NCBI GenBank assembly: GCA_965216845.1 | Contig: OZ244200.1 | Span: forward strand, 248,001-312,000 | DNA length: 64,000 nt | DNA from: Panacagrimonas sp965216845 | GTDB lineage: Bacteria > Pseudomonadota > Gammaproteobacteria > Nevskiales > Nevskiaceae | Direction: 5' to 3' | Part shown: positions 16,820 to 26,061 of the stretch, one piece after another | Position numbering within the stretch: position 1 is the first letter of the stretch | Layout of the letters: every line of letters starts with the position of its first letter | Notes under the pieces: generated by a model | The model's database searches: none | What the model saw: only the letters and a program-made list of their open reading frames with translations | Told to the model about the DNA's origin: nothing | Position numbers and translations under genes: made by a program

Positions 16820-17548
16820 TTACAGCTCGAATTCCTTGGCAAAGCTGACCACCACTTCCGGATCGTCATCCACACCGGAAGCTTCGATGTCGGTATCGAC
16901 GATGGTGAAGCTGAAACTCATGCCGCCGTCCAGCGACTTGCTGATACCCAGGCTGTAGTCCACATAGGTGTCATCGTCGCTGCCGACGGAAGCCAGGTAG
17001 CGTTCGATTTCATCACCATCGTAGAAACCGACGCCAGCGGTGATCGCCACCGTGTCGCTGATCGGCAATTCCACGCTACCGCTCAGGTAGCCACCTTCTT
17101 CGGCGTTGTCATCACCGATGAAGAAGTTGGTTTCATCGGAATAGTAGTAGGTCACGCTGGCCGGACCGAAGGACAGACCGCCGTAGAACTCCACGGTGCT
17201 CAGATCAGAGTCGACTTCGTCTTCTTCCGGATACCAGTAGTACAGCACGCCCAGGTCAACCCCCAGGCCGCCAAGATCAGCACCCCAACCGGCATACACA
17301 TCCACCTCGCTGCTCTCGCCGCCAGCACCGCCGAAGCCGATGTTGGACGCCCAGGTGCCGAAGTACAGACCGGATTCATGGCCATAATCCATGCCGCCCT
17401 GCACCGCCGCGTCGCCGTTCTGGGCGATGCCACGGAACAGGTATTTGCTGCTGGCGCCCACGTTCCCGGTCCAACCGGCGAATGCCGCGGGGCTGGCGAC
17501 GATGGCCGCGCCGACTACTGATCCCACCATTACACGTTTGAAGTTCAT
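16820..17548 (-). CDS. TorF-family putative outer-membrane porin
   Basis: A 242-residue secreted protein with signal peptide cleaved after about A24 (VASPAAFA|GWTG). The mature part starts with GASSKYLFRGIAQNGDAAVQGGMDY (in part), the signature of the TorF (TIGR02001, gcw_chp) family, and has alternating aromatic/hydrophilic strands ending in a C-terminal EFEL typical of outer-membrane beta barrels. Asp/Glu-rich loops suggest cation contact. Family members are of unknown substrate. It has its own promoter region, since the upstream neighbour ends behind a terminator. Confidence 0.9.
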   Translation of the reverse strand: MNFKRVMVGSVVGAAIVASPAAFAGWTGNVGASSKYLFRGIAQNGDAAVQGGMDYGHESGLYFGTWASNIGFGGAGGESSEVDVYAGWGADLGGLGVDLGVLYYWYPEEDEVDSDLSTVEFYGGLSFGPASVTYYYSDETNFFIGDDNAEEGGYLSGSVELPISDTVAITAGVGFYDGDEIERYLASVGSDDDTYVDYSLGISKSLDGGMSFSFTIVDTDIEASGVDDDPEVVVSFAKEFEL

Positions 17549-17781
17549 CTTTGAGCCTCTCCTGAGGTTGTTGTAGAAAAGCCGTCAGCGCGCTCCAAGG
17601 GCAAAAAAGCTGACCGCAACACCGATGTAAACATCACTCCCGGATGTCCGGAATTCCCAAAGGTCCGTGCTCAGCAAATTCGCGCCTCGCAAGGCCTGTC
17701 GCAAGCATAGCAAACCCCGCGCGGGCATCTACAATCATGTTTGAAATCAGCAAGACAGCCTGCATTGTGTGAACGCCGTCA
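17549..17781. other. Intergenic region upstream of the porin gene
   Basis: About 230 bases without a coding frame. It must contain the porin promoter, reading leftwards. I looked for a sigma-54 element and found none convincing. Confidence 0.5.
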
Positions 17782-17826
17782 CAAAAAGCAGATGGCCGGC
17801 CGGACCGCAATGGGAGGCCGGCATCC
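17782..17826 (-). terminator. Intrinsic terminator of the cytochrome gene
   Basis: Read on the minus strand, a 10-bp stem with one bulged base (GATG-CCGGCC / GGCCGGCATC, arms at 17791-17801 and 17816-17825) is followed a few bases later by TTTTTG. It lies just after the cytochrome stop at 17836. Confidence 0.55.
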
Positions 17827-17835
17827 AGAACTGAT

Positions 17836-18315
17836 TCAGACCCCGCCGGCGCTCATCATGGCCTCGACCGCGGCCTTGACTTCGTCGTCGGTCAGATCCA
17901 CACCGCCGCCACGCGGCGGCATCGCGTTCTTGCCGGCGATGGCCGAAGCGGCCAGACCATCCAGGCCACCCGCAGCGCTGGCACGGGCAGACCAGGCCGC
18001 GCTGTCGCCATTTTTCGGCGCATCCATCAAGCCGCTTTCATGACAGGCGTTGCAGTACTTTTGCAAAACCTGCTCGGCGGTATACGGCGCGCGTTCAGCG
18101 GCGGCGGCGACCTTCACCAGCGCCTCCGGATCCGTAATGGCTTGACCGGGTAGCTGCAGGCGCTGCGCCAGCTTTTCTTCCAAGCGAGGGTCTTTGTGCG
18201 GCTCCGGCGCGATCAGACCCGCTGCGACGATACAGACGGTGAAAATGGCGCCCAAAGCGGCAAGCACCCCACCAAAGGTGAGAAAAAAGACCTTATCGTG
18301 ATTTTCGTGTTCCAA
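17836..18315 (-). CDS. Membrane-anchored class I cytochrome c (cytochrome c5 type)
   Basis: A 159-residue monohaem cytochrome: one N-terminal span (about 9-32), then a periplasmic domain with the haem site CNACH (near residue 92) and the axial Met in NAMPPRGGG. DDEVKAAVEAM is the usual C-terminal helix of the c5 family. An electron-transfer role is likely; the partner is unknown. The best start is the TTG at 18315, which has GGGAG six bases upstream and gives MEHENHDKVF; there is no good ATG. The 276 bases to the divergent SnoaL-like gene hold no other gene. Confidence 0.85.
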   Translation of the reverse strand: MEHENHDKVFFLTFGGVLAALGAIFTVCIVAAGLIAPEPHKDPRLEEKLAQRLQLPGQAITDPEALVKVAAAAERAPYTAEQVLQKYCNACHESGLMDAPKNGDSAAWSARASAAGGLDGLAASAIAGKNAMPPRGGGVDLTDDEVKAAVEAMMSAGGV

Positions 18316-18591
18316 TTCCCGGCTCCCGAATCCCCAAATGCGACCGACGCTCGAACGCCGGCCATACGATGAACAAGACGCCAAGTTTAATCCGAGCACC
18401 CATCGGGGGCCAGCGTTCAGGACGATGCACCGCCATGGTGCACGTGGACGACGCCTGAATCGGCACGCAAAACGGCGTTGACGCGACCGCCAAGGCGCCA
18501 CATACTGTCGAACGGACAATGTTTCTGGTCGCCGCATTTTTCGTGGCGGCCCCTGCTGCAAGCGTTCAACAGCCATTGGAGGAGCATCAGC

Positions 18592-18999
18592 ATGAGTCAG
18601 GCCAACGTCGAACAGGTTCAGGAAGTCTTCGCCCGATTCGGTCGCGGCGACGTCCCGGCCATTCTGGAAATGCTGGATGAAAACGTCATCATCGATTTCT
18701 ACGGCCCGCCCACCATCCCCTACGCCGGCCACTACGAAACCAAGGCAGAAGCGCGCAAGTTCTTTGAAACCGTGCTGGCCTCGGTCAATATCAATCAGTT
18801 CGATCAGCACGAGTTCATCGCCGAGCGCGACAAGGTGGTGGTGTTCGGCCACCTGAACCTGACCGCCAAATCCACCGGCGGCACCATCGACTCAGACTAC
18901 GTCCACGTGATAACGGTGCGCGACGGCCTATGGCACCAATTCCGCGATTTCATGAATACGGCGGTGGGCGTGGAAGCGTTCACGCCCAGGCAGGCTTAA
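18592..18999 (+). CDS. SnoaL-like / NTF2-fold protein
   Basis: A 135-residue protein with the cone-shaped NTF2 fold of SnoaL-like polyketide cyclase relatives and ketosteroid isomerase: VQEVFARFGRGDVPAILEMLDENVIIDF (in part, 8-36), PYAGHYETKAEARKFF and a terminal strand HVITVRDGLWHQFRDFMNT (in part). The start ATG at 18592 is chosen over the longer frame to 18478 because of the GGAGGAG eight bases upstream. The substrate is unknown. Confidence 0.82.
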   Translation: MSQANVEQVQEVFARFGRGDVPAILEMLDENVIIDFYGPPTIPYAGHYETKAEARKFFETVLASVNINQFDQHEFIAERDKVVVFGHLNLTAKSTGGTIDSDYVHVITVRDGLWHQFRDFMNTAVGVEAFTPRQA

Positions 19000-19198
19000 G
19001 CTTCACGCAACCGGTACCCCGCAACGCCGGGCGGACCGACGGCCCATTTTCGTCAGTCGCGCCATGGCTGACGGATTGCTGGCCGGCCAGGCTGGTGATC
19101 GTCCCGGCCAGCAGCCCCGACCAAAGTCGGGCAATGGATGCCGGGAGTCGCGCTAGTATCCGACACAGACATTGACTGATCCGGGGAGAGGCTGGGCA

Positions 19199-20206
19199 AT
19201 GAGCCGCGCATTGAATGTCGCCGTGCTGGGGTCGGGTTCGTGGGGGAGCACCGTCGCATCCATCTGCGCGCGCAACGCCAACACGCTGATCTGGGGGCGC
19301 CGCGCCGACGTCGCCGAGCAGATCAATCGCGAACATGTCAACGGTCGCTATCTGGAAGGCTTGAAGCTGTACCACAAGCTGCGCGCAACCACGGACCTGG
19401 AAGAAGCGGTTGCAGACTGCGACGTGCTGGTGGTGGGAATTCCGTCACACAGTTTTCGCGGAACGCTCAAGGCGGTGGCGCCGCACTTGCGCCCCTGGGT
19501 GCCGGTCATCAGTTTGGCCAAAGGCCTGGAACAGGGCACGCAGCGGCGCATGACACAAATCATCCAGGAGGAATTGCCGGGCCACCCCGCCGGACTTCTG
19601 GCCGGCCCCAATATCGCCAGGGAAATTCTGCAGGGCATGGCCGCTGCGGCGGTGGTGGCGATGCCCGATGAAAGCCTGGCCGGCGCCTTGCGGCCGATCT
19701 TTTCCAGCGCCCTGTTTCGGGTCTATACGAACACCGATGTGATCGGCTGCGAGCTTGGCGGCCCGCTGAAAAACGTGATCGCCATCTCCGCCGGCATGGC
19801 GCAGGGCTTGAGCGTGGGAGAAAACACCCGCGCCATGGTCATCACGCGCGGCTTGAACGAAATCACGCGGCTGGGCGTGGCCATGGGCGGCAACGCCGAC
19901 TCCTTTGCCGGCCTCACCGGCCTGGGCGATCTGTTGACCACCTGCATGAGCCCGCTGTCGCGAAACCGCCGCGTTGGAGAACAGTTCGCCGCTGGCAAGA
20001 CCACCGAGCAAATCGTTGCTTCCATGAACATGGTGGCTGAGGGCATCAAGACCAGCAGCGTGGTGATGGAAATTGCCGCGGCGCATGGGGTGGAAATGCC
20101 GATTGCATCCGAAGTGGCCGCGGTGGTGCGCGGCGACTATGGCGCGGTCAAGGCGTTCCGTGGCTTGCGTAAGATAACGCCCGGCGCCGAGCACGACTCG
20201 GGTTAA
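19199..20206 (+). CDS. gpsA: Glycerol-3-phosphate dehydrogenase [NAD(P)+]
   Basis: Makes sn-glycerol-3-phosphate from dihydroxyacetone phosphate for phospholipid synthesis. The 335 residues show the Rossmann loop GSGSWGST (11-18), the conserved GPNIAREI and the catalytic Lys in GGPLKNVIAISAG, then GLGDLLTTC and SRNRRVG of the C-terminal helical domain. ATG at 19199 with GGGGAGAG upstream. The hydrolase gene starts 14 bases after the stop, so the two may be cotranscribed. Confidence 0.97.
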   Translation: MSRALNVAVLGSGSWGSTVASICARNANTLIWGRRADVAEQINREHVNGRYLEGLKLYHKLRATTDLEEAVADCDVLVVGIPSHSFRGTLKAVAPHLRPWVPVISLAKGLEQGTQRRMTQIIQEELPGHPAGLLAGPNIAREILQGMAAAAVVAMPDESLAGALRPIFSSALFRVYTNTDVIGCELGGPLKNVIAISAGMAQGLSVGENTRAMVITRGLNEITRLGVAMGGNADSFAGLTGLGDLLTTCMSPLSRNRRVGEQFAAGKTTEQIVASMNMVAEGIKTSSVVMEIAAAHGVEMPIASEVAAVVRGDYGAVKAFRGLRKITPGAEHDSG

Positions 20207-20220
20207 GACAGGGCAATGCA

Positions 20221-21063
20221 GTGAAACACAGCGAACACCGCTTCAACGGCGAAAAGGGCATCGAGATCTTCTGGCGCAAATGGGTGCCGGATCAGCCACG
20301 CGCGGTGATCGTGATCGTCCACGGCCTGGGTGAGCACAGCGGCCGTTATGCACACGTGGCGCAAAGCCTGAACCAAACCGGCTGCGCGGTGTATGCCATC
20401 GATCATCGTGGTCACGGAAAATCCGGCGGACCACGCGCCTTTGTGGATCGCTTCTCCAACGCCGTGGCCGATATCGATGCCCTGGTCGACATCGCGGCCA
20501 GGGAAAATGCCGGCAAGCCGGTGCTGATGCTGGGCCACAGCATGGGCGGCGCACTGAGCCTGAGCCACGCGCTCAAACACGGCGACAAGCTGCACGCCCT
20601 GATTCTTTCCGGGCCGGCGGTCGCGCTGGACGGCGCTTCGCTGTTCGCGCGCTTGCTGAGCAAGATGCTTTCGGTCATCGCACCCAAGGCGGGCACCTTT
20701 GCGGTGGATCCCAGCCTGGTTTCGCGCGACCCCGAAACCGTGGCCGACTACGCCAGCGATCCGCTCAACGCCCACGGCAAGGTTCCGGCGCGAACCGTGG
20801 CGGAGATCGTCAATTTCGTCGAATGGATTCCATCTGCCCTTTGTCTGCTGGAACTGCCAATGCTGATCCAGCACGGCGCCCAGGACCAGCTTGCCGGCGT
20901 TTCGGGCAGCCAGATGGTGATGGACGCGGTCAGCGCCAAAGACAAAACGCTAAAGGTGTACGACGGTCTCTATCACGAGATCTACAACGAAATTCCGAAA
21001 GATCGTGCGCGGGTACTGGCGGACCTCAATGCGTGGATCGCGGCCCGCCTCGGCACCGCTTGA
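20221..21063 (+). CDS. Alpha/beta hydrolase, monoacylglycerol lipase / lysophospholipase type
   Basis: A 280-residue Hydrolase_4 (lysophospholipase) protein. It has the oxyanion region VHGLGEHSGRYAHVA, DHRGHGKSGG, and the nucleophile elbow GHSMGG (Ser at about 104). The acid lies in HGAQDQLAGVSGS and the catalytic His in YDGLYHEIYNE. It probably cleaves monoacylglycerols or lysolipids, which suits the adjacent gpsA. It starts with GTG at 20221. Confidence 0.9.
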   Translation: MKHSEHRFNGEKGIEIFWRKWVPDQPRAVIVIVHGLGEHSGRYAHVAQSLNQTGCAVYAIDHRGHGKSGGPRAFVDRFSNAVADIDALVDIAARENAGKPVLMLGHSMGGALSLSHALKHGDKLHALILSGPAVALDGASLFARLLSKMLSVIAPKAGTFAVDPSLVSRDPETVADYASDPLNAHGKVPARTVAEIVNFVEWIPSALCLLELPMLIQHGAQDQLAGVSGSQMVMDAVSAKDKTLKVYDGLYHEIYNEIPKDRARVLADLNAWIAARLGTA

Positions 21064-21072
21064 CCCGCACCA

Positions 21073-22419
21073 TCACGGCGAGCGGTATTGGCGCCGATTC
21101 AGGCTGAAGGCCAGATAAACCACCAGCAGCAGCGCGCCCAAAGGCAGTGAAAAGCGGATATCCACCTGCACGCTGCCAACGATGATGCCCAATACGCCAC
21201 CAAGAATCTGAATCATCACCAGGTTGCCGCCGGTATTGTCCAGCACCAGCGCCTCGAGCTCATCGGTATCCAGCTTCATGATTTGCTCACGCACGATGCT
21301 GGTCACATTGAGCCTTTGCACCACCTGCGCGATTTGCTGCTTGACGAACTCGGTATTGGAGCTGCTGGCCAGCAACTCGTAAGCCGAGTCTTTTCCGCTG
21401 GCGATGGCGCGCTGCACCAGATCATCCACCTGCTGCCAGGCGGTATCGGTTTGAAAATAGTCCTTGAGCCGTTCGGCGGTCACCGGCAGGATATCCTGAC
21501 GCGCGAAATCGGTGACCCAACTGAGCCAGTCGCCCACCCGATCGACCACCCGCTCCTGCATGCCTTCGGCCGCCAGGCGATTGATCAGGTCCTCGGCGAC
21601 CGGGTCCATGGCGCGCGCGAACAGCTCGGAACTTTCGGCGTCGGTGACAAACCGCTCGAGCGCCGCCTGTATGGCGTCCTGATCGATGGAAAACGCACGC
21701 TTGAGGCCGATGCCGATGGCGCCAACCGTTTCCCGGTCACGCAAGTACCCCACCAGCGCCTGATCGATCAGCTCCGCCAGCCGCGGAATCTCCTGTTCGA
21801 AAAACTTCTTGGCGGTGGCCGCCAGTTGCGCACGGTTTTCCTTCTTGCTCAGGTATTCGGTGATCTTGTCTCGCAGGATGGCCCAATAAGTCTTGACCTG
21901 CTCAGGATCGGACGCCAGGTCCTTGGCCAGACGTTCAGCCTGATTGAACACCAGGTCCAGCATCTCCTCGCCGTGATCCTGCAACAGCTTGACGAGATAT
22001 TCGGTAATGCGTTGGCGCACTTCGGGCTGATCGAGTTTTTCGTCCACCCACCGCGTCAGATTCTGCGCGGCTTTTTCGATCAACCCGTTTTCGTGCACGT
22101 ACTCCAGGATGATGTCTGGCGACAGCAAACGGGTCTGCACGCTGTTGGCCAGGCTATCGGCGATATGCGCCTTGTTCTTGGGCACCAGTCCTTCCCAGCC
22201 CAGCACCTTGCCCTGCTTGGGCTGGAACAGCATGCGGATCGCCAGATAATTGGTGAAGTAGCCCACGTTTCCGGCCATCAGGATGATGAACAGGGAGTGC
22301 ACCCAAACATTCTCCTGCGGCAGGTAAGCGCGGATACCACCCAATATCAAGGTCGAACCGATCAGGAACAGCCGAAAGCGTTGATCCAGCTTGTCCGCAT
22401 TCCAATTTGTCTTGCTCAA
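21073..22419 (-). CDS. DUF445 family membrane protein (YheB type)
   Basis: A 448-residue protein with two N-terminal spans (about 17-31 and 40-58, including NVGYFTNYLAIRMLF), a long cytoplasmic helical repeat-like region, and two C-terminal spans (about 400-440). This is the DUF445 architecture; function unknown, sometimes linked to cell-envelope or spore functions. It is divergent from a second, only distantly similar DUF445 protein. Full length. Confidence 0.88.
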   Translation of the reverse strand: MSKTNWNADKLDQRFRLFLIGSTLILGGIRAYLPQENVWVHSLFIILMAGNVGYFTNYLAIRMLFQPKQGKVLGWEGLVPKNKAHIADSLANSVQTRLLSPDIILEYVHENGLIEKAAQNLTRWVDEKLDQPEVRQRITEYLVKLLQDHGEEMLDLVFNQAERLAKDLASDPEQVKTYWAILRDKITEYLSKKENRAQLAATAKKFFEQEIPRLAELIDQALVGYLRDRETVGAIGIGLKRAFSIDQDAIQAALERFVTDAESSELFARAMDPVAEDLINRLAAEGMQERVVDRVGDWLSWVTDFARQDILPVTAERLKDYFQTDTAWQQVDDLVQRAIASGKDSAYELLASSSNTEFVKQQIAQVVQRLNVTSIVREQIMKLDTDELEALVLDNTGGNLVMIQILGGVLGIIVGSVQVDIRFSLPLGALLLVVYLAFSLNRRQYRSP

Positions 22420-22692
22420 GCCTGCCCCCAGGGCGCCGTGGAATCGCTAAAGCTTACGCGCAATGGACCCAGCCGGGTTCTCGCCGGCGGCCGGCATGGG
22501 CGATGTCATGGTTCGGCGTGCGCGTGCGAATCCGCCACCGGAGACGGCGACAAGCACCTGACATCGCCACGGCAGCGACCGTGCCCGCAACAGCCGCCAG
22601 ACCAGCCGGAACCAATGGCTGCGGGCGCCAGCGCCGACGGTGACTGCTGCTTCATGTAACAAACACGTGCGTACAATGCGCATCACGCAGGG

Positions 22693-22730
22693 TGCAGCAT
22701 GACCCATGCAATGTGCAGCACGACCCATTC
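22693..22730. repeat. Two 17-bp direct repeats, 21-bp period, between the DUF445 genes
   Basis: TGCAGCATGACCCATGC (22693-22709) and TGCAGCACGACCCATTC (22714-22730) match at 15 of 17 positions with a 21-bp period, two helical turns. They lie upstream of the likely TTG start at 22753 and could be tandem operator sites. Confidence 0.4.
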
Positions 22731-22752
22731 CGCACCTTGGAGATCCGGGCTT

Positions 22753-23961
22753 TTGAACGCCGAACTTGCCCCTTATCTGATGATCCCTTTCCTGACCGCC
22801 TTTGTCGGCTGGTCCACCAACTGGGTCGGGATCAAGATGATTCTCTATCCCAAGAACTGGGTTGGAATCGGCAGCTTCATCGGTTGGCAGGGCATCGTGC
22901 CGCGCATGCGCCAACGCCTGACGCGATTGCTGGTGCGAAATTCGGTGACCATGGTCTGTACGCCACAGGATCTGGTGGAGGCCATGAATGAGCAGGATGC
23001 GCTGGACACCATTGCTGAAATCATTGAACCGCAACTGGAGCTGTGGATTGATGACATCATGGAAGAACACGGCGCCAACTACTGGTCAATTGCGCCAAAG
23101 TCCTTGCGCAAGATCGTTTACGACAAGGTGCGCGAAGAATTCCCGTCGCTGACCCGCAGCATCCTCCATGACATGGGTCAACGGGCCGATGAACTGGTCG
23201 ATATTGAAGAGCTGGCCGTTGCCCAGGCGCGCGACAACCCCGGCATCGCAACGGACCTGCTGACGAATCTGGCGGGCTTTGAACTTCGCTTCATCATCAT
23301 GAACGGCCTGTACCTGGGTTTCCCCCTGGGCTGTATTCAAGCCATTTGCTGGTATGTGTGGCCCAGTGTCTGGGTATTGCCCGCTTTCGGCGTATTCGTT
23401 GGCGCGTTCACCAACTGGATTGCACTGCAAATCGTTCTGCGGCCCGGGGAGCCGGTCAATATTCTGGGTTACAAGCTGCAAGGCATTTTCATCAAGCGCC
23501 AGACAATCGCGTCGCGCAAATTTGCCGATGCCTTCACGCAGGATTTTCTTGACGTGCGCAGGCTGTTCGATCATGTCTGGACGGACAAGAATGCGGACGA
23601 AGCGCATCGGATGGTGCGGCGCCGCATCCGTGAAATGATGGACAAGAACCTGATCACCAGCAGCTTCAACAAGGTGATGCAGGTCACTGGACAAAGCAAG
23701 GATTTCGACACCCAGGCCATTGAAGTGGTGAGGGACCGGCTGGTGCGAACGCTGCAGCGGCCCAAGGTGGTCAACCGACTGCGAAAGCCCATTGCCGACC
23801 TGCTGGCCGAGCGGCTGACCACACTGACACCCAAACAGTTTCAGAATCTGCTCAAACCGATGTTCGATTCCGAACAGTGGATCGTGGTCACCGTCGGCGG
23901 ACTGCTGGGCGGCGCCGCTGGAACGGCTCAATTGGTTTACCTGTTCGGGCAGTCGCTCTGA
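22753..23961 (+). CDS. Second DUF445 family membrane protein
   Basis: A protein of about 402 residues beginning NAELAPYLMIPFLTAFVGWSTNW (in part), the DUF445 N-terminal span with the GWxTNW motif. That motif recurs as VGAFTNWIALQ near residue 220, so it has an internal duplication of the membrane motif. A C-terminal span (VTVGGLLGGAAGTAQLVYLF) closes it. The start is uncertain: the TTG at 22753 has GGAG upstream and fits the family N-terminus, while ATGs at 22699 and 22711 would add 14-18 residues overlapping the direct repeats. Function unknown. Confidence 0.85.
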   Translation: MNAELAPYLMIPFLTAFVGWSTNWVGIKMILYPKNWVGIGSFIGWQGIVPRMRQRLTRLLVRNSVTMVCTPQDLVEAMNEQDALDTIAEIIEPQLELWIDDIMEEHGANYWSIAPKSLRKIVYDKVREEFPSLTRSILHDMGQRADELVDIEELAVAQARDNPGIATDLLTNLAGFELRFIIMNGLYLGFPLGCIQAICWYVWPSVWVLPAFGVFVGAFTNWIALQIVLRPGEPVNILGYKLQGIFIKRQTIASRKFADAFTQDFLDVRRLFDHVWTDKNADEAHRMVRRRIREMMDKNLITSSFNKVMQVTGQSKDFDTQAIEVVRDRLVRTLQRPKVVNRLRKPIADLLAERLTTLTPKQFQNLLKPMFDSEQWIVVTVGGLLGGAAGTAQLVYLFGQSL

Positions 23962-24201
23962 CCGACGCAGCCAGGGCAACAGGAGCATTTGATTGCCGGT
24001 GACGCTCGCCCTGCGGTGATGGCTGCGTTTCAACGGCGCCAACGCACACCGCCGGATGCCCGCCGGACGCGCGCGATCACCGGGTCACCTGCACGCCGGC
24101 ATTGATCGTTGCGCAACCCAAATCACGGGCGCCGACAACCAGCCGAAACGCCGAATACTTGCCGCAAGACCCGCCGGCCACTATCCTTCCCGCCCCTTTT
24201 T
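23962..24201. other. Intergenic region before pckA
   Basis: About 240 bases with no coding frame I can support. The pckA promoter should lie here, upstream of the hairpin at 24202. Confidence 0.5.
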
Positions 24202-24243
24202 GCGCCCATCCCGGCCCTGCGGTCAGGATAGGCGGGCTTTTTT
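24202..24243 (+). promoter_or_regulatory. Terminator-like hairpin in the pckA leader
   Basis: An imperfect hairpin (GCGCCCATCC paired with GGATAGGCGGGC across a 15-base loop, with a small bulge and one mismatch) is followed by six T at 24238-24243, ending only 15 bases before the pckA ATG. It is either the terminator of the upstream DUF445 gene or an attenuator. Any pckA transcript starting in the intergenic region has to cross it. Confidence 0.45.
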
Positions 24244-24258
24244 CCAAGGAACGCGTTT

Positions 24259-25908
24259 ATGAGTTTTCAGGCCGACCTCGAACAGCTACTCGGACTTCGT
24301 GGCGTCGATTATCGCTATCAGTTGAGCAAGCCTGAGTTGTTTGATGAGGCCATCGCACATGATCGCGGTCGGGTGCGGCGTGATGGTCCGTCTGATGCGC
24401 AAAAGGCGTTCCCCACCGCGCTGGGCGTGGATGGCCCGCTGGTCTATTACACCGACCCGGACTGCACCGGCCGCCGTACCAAGGACACCTACGCCGTGCG
24501 CTGGCCGGAAGTGGCGGACGTGCTGTGGTTCAAGGCCGATCTGGGCGCCTACGACCCGGAGCAGTACCAGGGTCTGTTGTCGCGCGTGGTGCAACATCTG
24601 AACGAGAAGCAGGCGCGGCTCTACGTCAAGGACGTGTTCATGGGCAGCGACCCGGCCTTCGCGGTGCCGTATCGCTTCGTGGGCGAATACGCCACCCACG
24701 CCATGTTCGTGCACAACATGTTCCCCAAGGATCTGGACGTGGCCGACGCCGACGCGCGCCGCTGGACCATGCTCAACGTGCCCAGCTTCGAGTGCATCCC
24801 CGAACGCGACGGCTGCCGCAGCGAAGCGGCGGTGGTGATCGACGCACGCAATCGCATCTGTCTGGTGGCGGGCCGCGCCGACTACTGCGGCGTCAACAAG
24901 AAAACCATTTTCACCGTCGGCAATTATCTGATGCCGCTGGACGGTCGCCTGTCCATGCACTGCTCGGCCAACGTCGGCAGCGACAACGACGCCGCGATCC
25001 TGTTCGGCCTGTCCGGCACCGGCAAGACCACCCTGTCCGCCGACGCCGAACGGCGCCTGATTGGCGACGATGAAACCATCTGGTCCGACAACGGCCTGTG
25101 CAATCTGGAAGATGGCTGCTACGCCAAGCTGATCAACCTGGACAAGGAAGCCGAGCCGGTGATCGCCGGCGCGCTGTCAAAGCCCGGCACCATCATTGAA
25201 AACGTACCGCCGCTGCCCGGCAAGCAGATGCAGGAATGTCACCCCGATGCGTTGGATTTGAACGACAGCTCGATTGCGGAAAACACCCGTTTTTCCTATC
25301 CGCTGGACGCCAATCCCAATGTCATGCCCAACGGCCAGGGGCCGCATCCGCAAACCATCGTGCTGCTGACGGCGGACGCCTTTGGCGTGTTGCCGCCCAT
25401 CTCCATCCTGGAGCCCAAGGATGTGATGTATCACTTCGTCTCCGGCTTCACCGCGCGCGTGGCCGGCACCGAGGTGGGCGTCACCGAGCCGCAGCCCACG
25501 TTCAGCGCCTGCTTTGGCGGCCCGTTCATGGCGCAAAAGCCCAATGTCTACGCCGGCCTGCTGGCGGAAAAAATGCAGAAGCATCACGCCCGCAGCGTGC
25601 TGCTCAATACCGGCTGGACCGGCGGCCCCTACGGCGTCGGCAAACGCATCTCCATCAAACTGACGCGCGCGCTGCTGAACGCGGCGCTCAACGGCGATCT
25701 GGACAAGGTGGAAACTGAGCGCCACAGCATCCTGAATCTGAAGATGCCCAAGTCCTGCCCCGGCGTGCCCAGCCAGATGCTCAACCCGCGTAACACCTGG
25801 TCCAATGCGGCGGCATACGATGCATCCGCCAAGCGTCTGCGCGACATGTTCCGCGACAACTTCCGCAGCAAGGGATTTGCGGCGTTCGGCATCGAGGAGC
25901 GCATTTAG
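24259..25908 (+). CDS. pckA: Phosphoenolpyruvate carboxykinase (ATP)
   Basis: Converts oxaloacetate and ATP to PEP, CO2 and ADP, the entry step of gluconeogenesis. The 549-residue protein shows RNRICLVAGRADYCGV-like substrate motifs, the kinase-1a loop GLSGTGKTTLS (about 250-260), the metal-binding IGDDETIWSDNG segment, and FTARVAGTEVG with the adenine-binding region. The start ATG at 24259 follows AAGGA. It suits growth on acetate, fatty acids or glycolate, whose genes are also in this window. Confidence 0.97.
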   Translation: MSFQADLEQLLGLRGVDYRYQLSKPELFDEAIAHDRGRVRRDGPSDAQKAFPTALGVDGPLVYYTDPDCTGRRTKDTYAVRWPEVADVLWFKADLGAYDPEQYQGLLSRVVQHLNEKQARLYVKDVFMGSDPAFAVPYRFVGEYATHAMFVHNMFPKDLDVADADARRWTMLNVPSFECIPERDGCRSEAAVVIDARNRICLVAGRADYCGVNKKTIFTVGNYLMPLDGRLSMHCSANVGSDNDAAILFGLSGTGKTTLSADAERRLIGDDETIWSDNGLCNLEDGCYAKLINLDKEAEPVIAGALSKPGTIIENVPPLPGKQMQECHPDALDLNDSSIAENTRFSYPLDANPNVMPNGQGPHPQTIVLLTADAFGVLPPISILEPKDVMYHFVSGFTARVAGTEVGVTEPQPTFSACFGGPFMAQKPNVYAGLLAEKMQKHHARSVLLNTGWTGGPYGVGKRISIKLTRALLNAALNGDLDKVETERHSILNLKMPKSCPGVPSQMLNPRNTWSNAAAYDASAKRLRDMFRDNFRSKGFAAFGIEERI

Positions 25909-25923
25909 CGGCTGTTGCCCCGA

Positions 25924-25952
25924 CCCTCCGACAGCGTATTGGAGGGGTTTTC
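25924..25952 (+). terminator. Intrinsic terminator of pckA
   Basis: The stem CCCTCC / GGAGGG (25924-25929 and 25941-25946) with an 11-base loop is followed by GTTTT, 15 bases after the pckA stop. Confidence 0.6.
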
Positions 25953-26061
25953 TGCAAAGCAAACGCGCTCATGCAACAGCGCGGACAAGCCGTCGCGCCG
26001 CATTCGCCATGGCACGCGCGCCCATTTTGGTGAAAATATCGCCAAACATGGGAGGAGAGTG

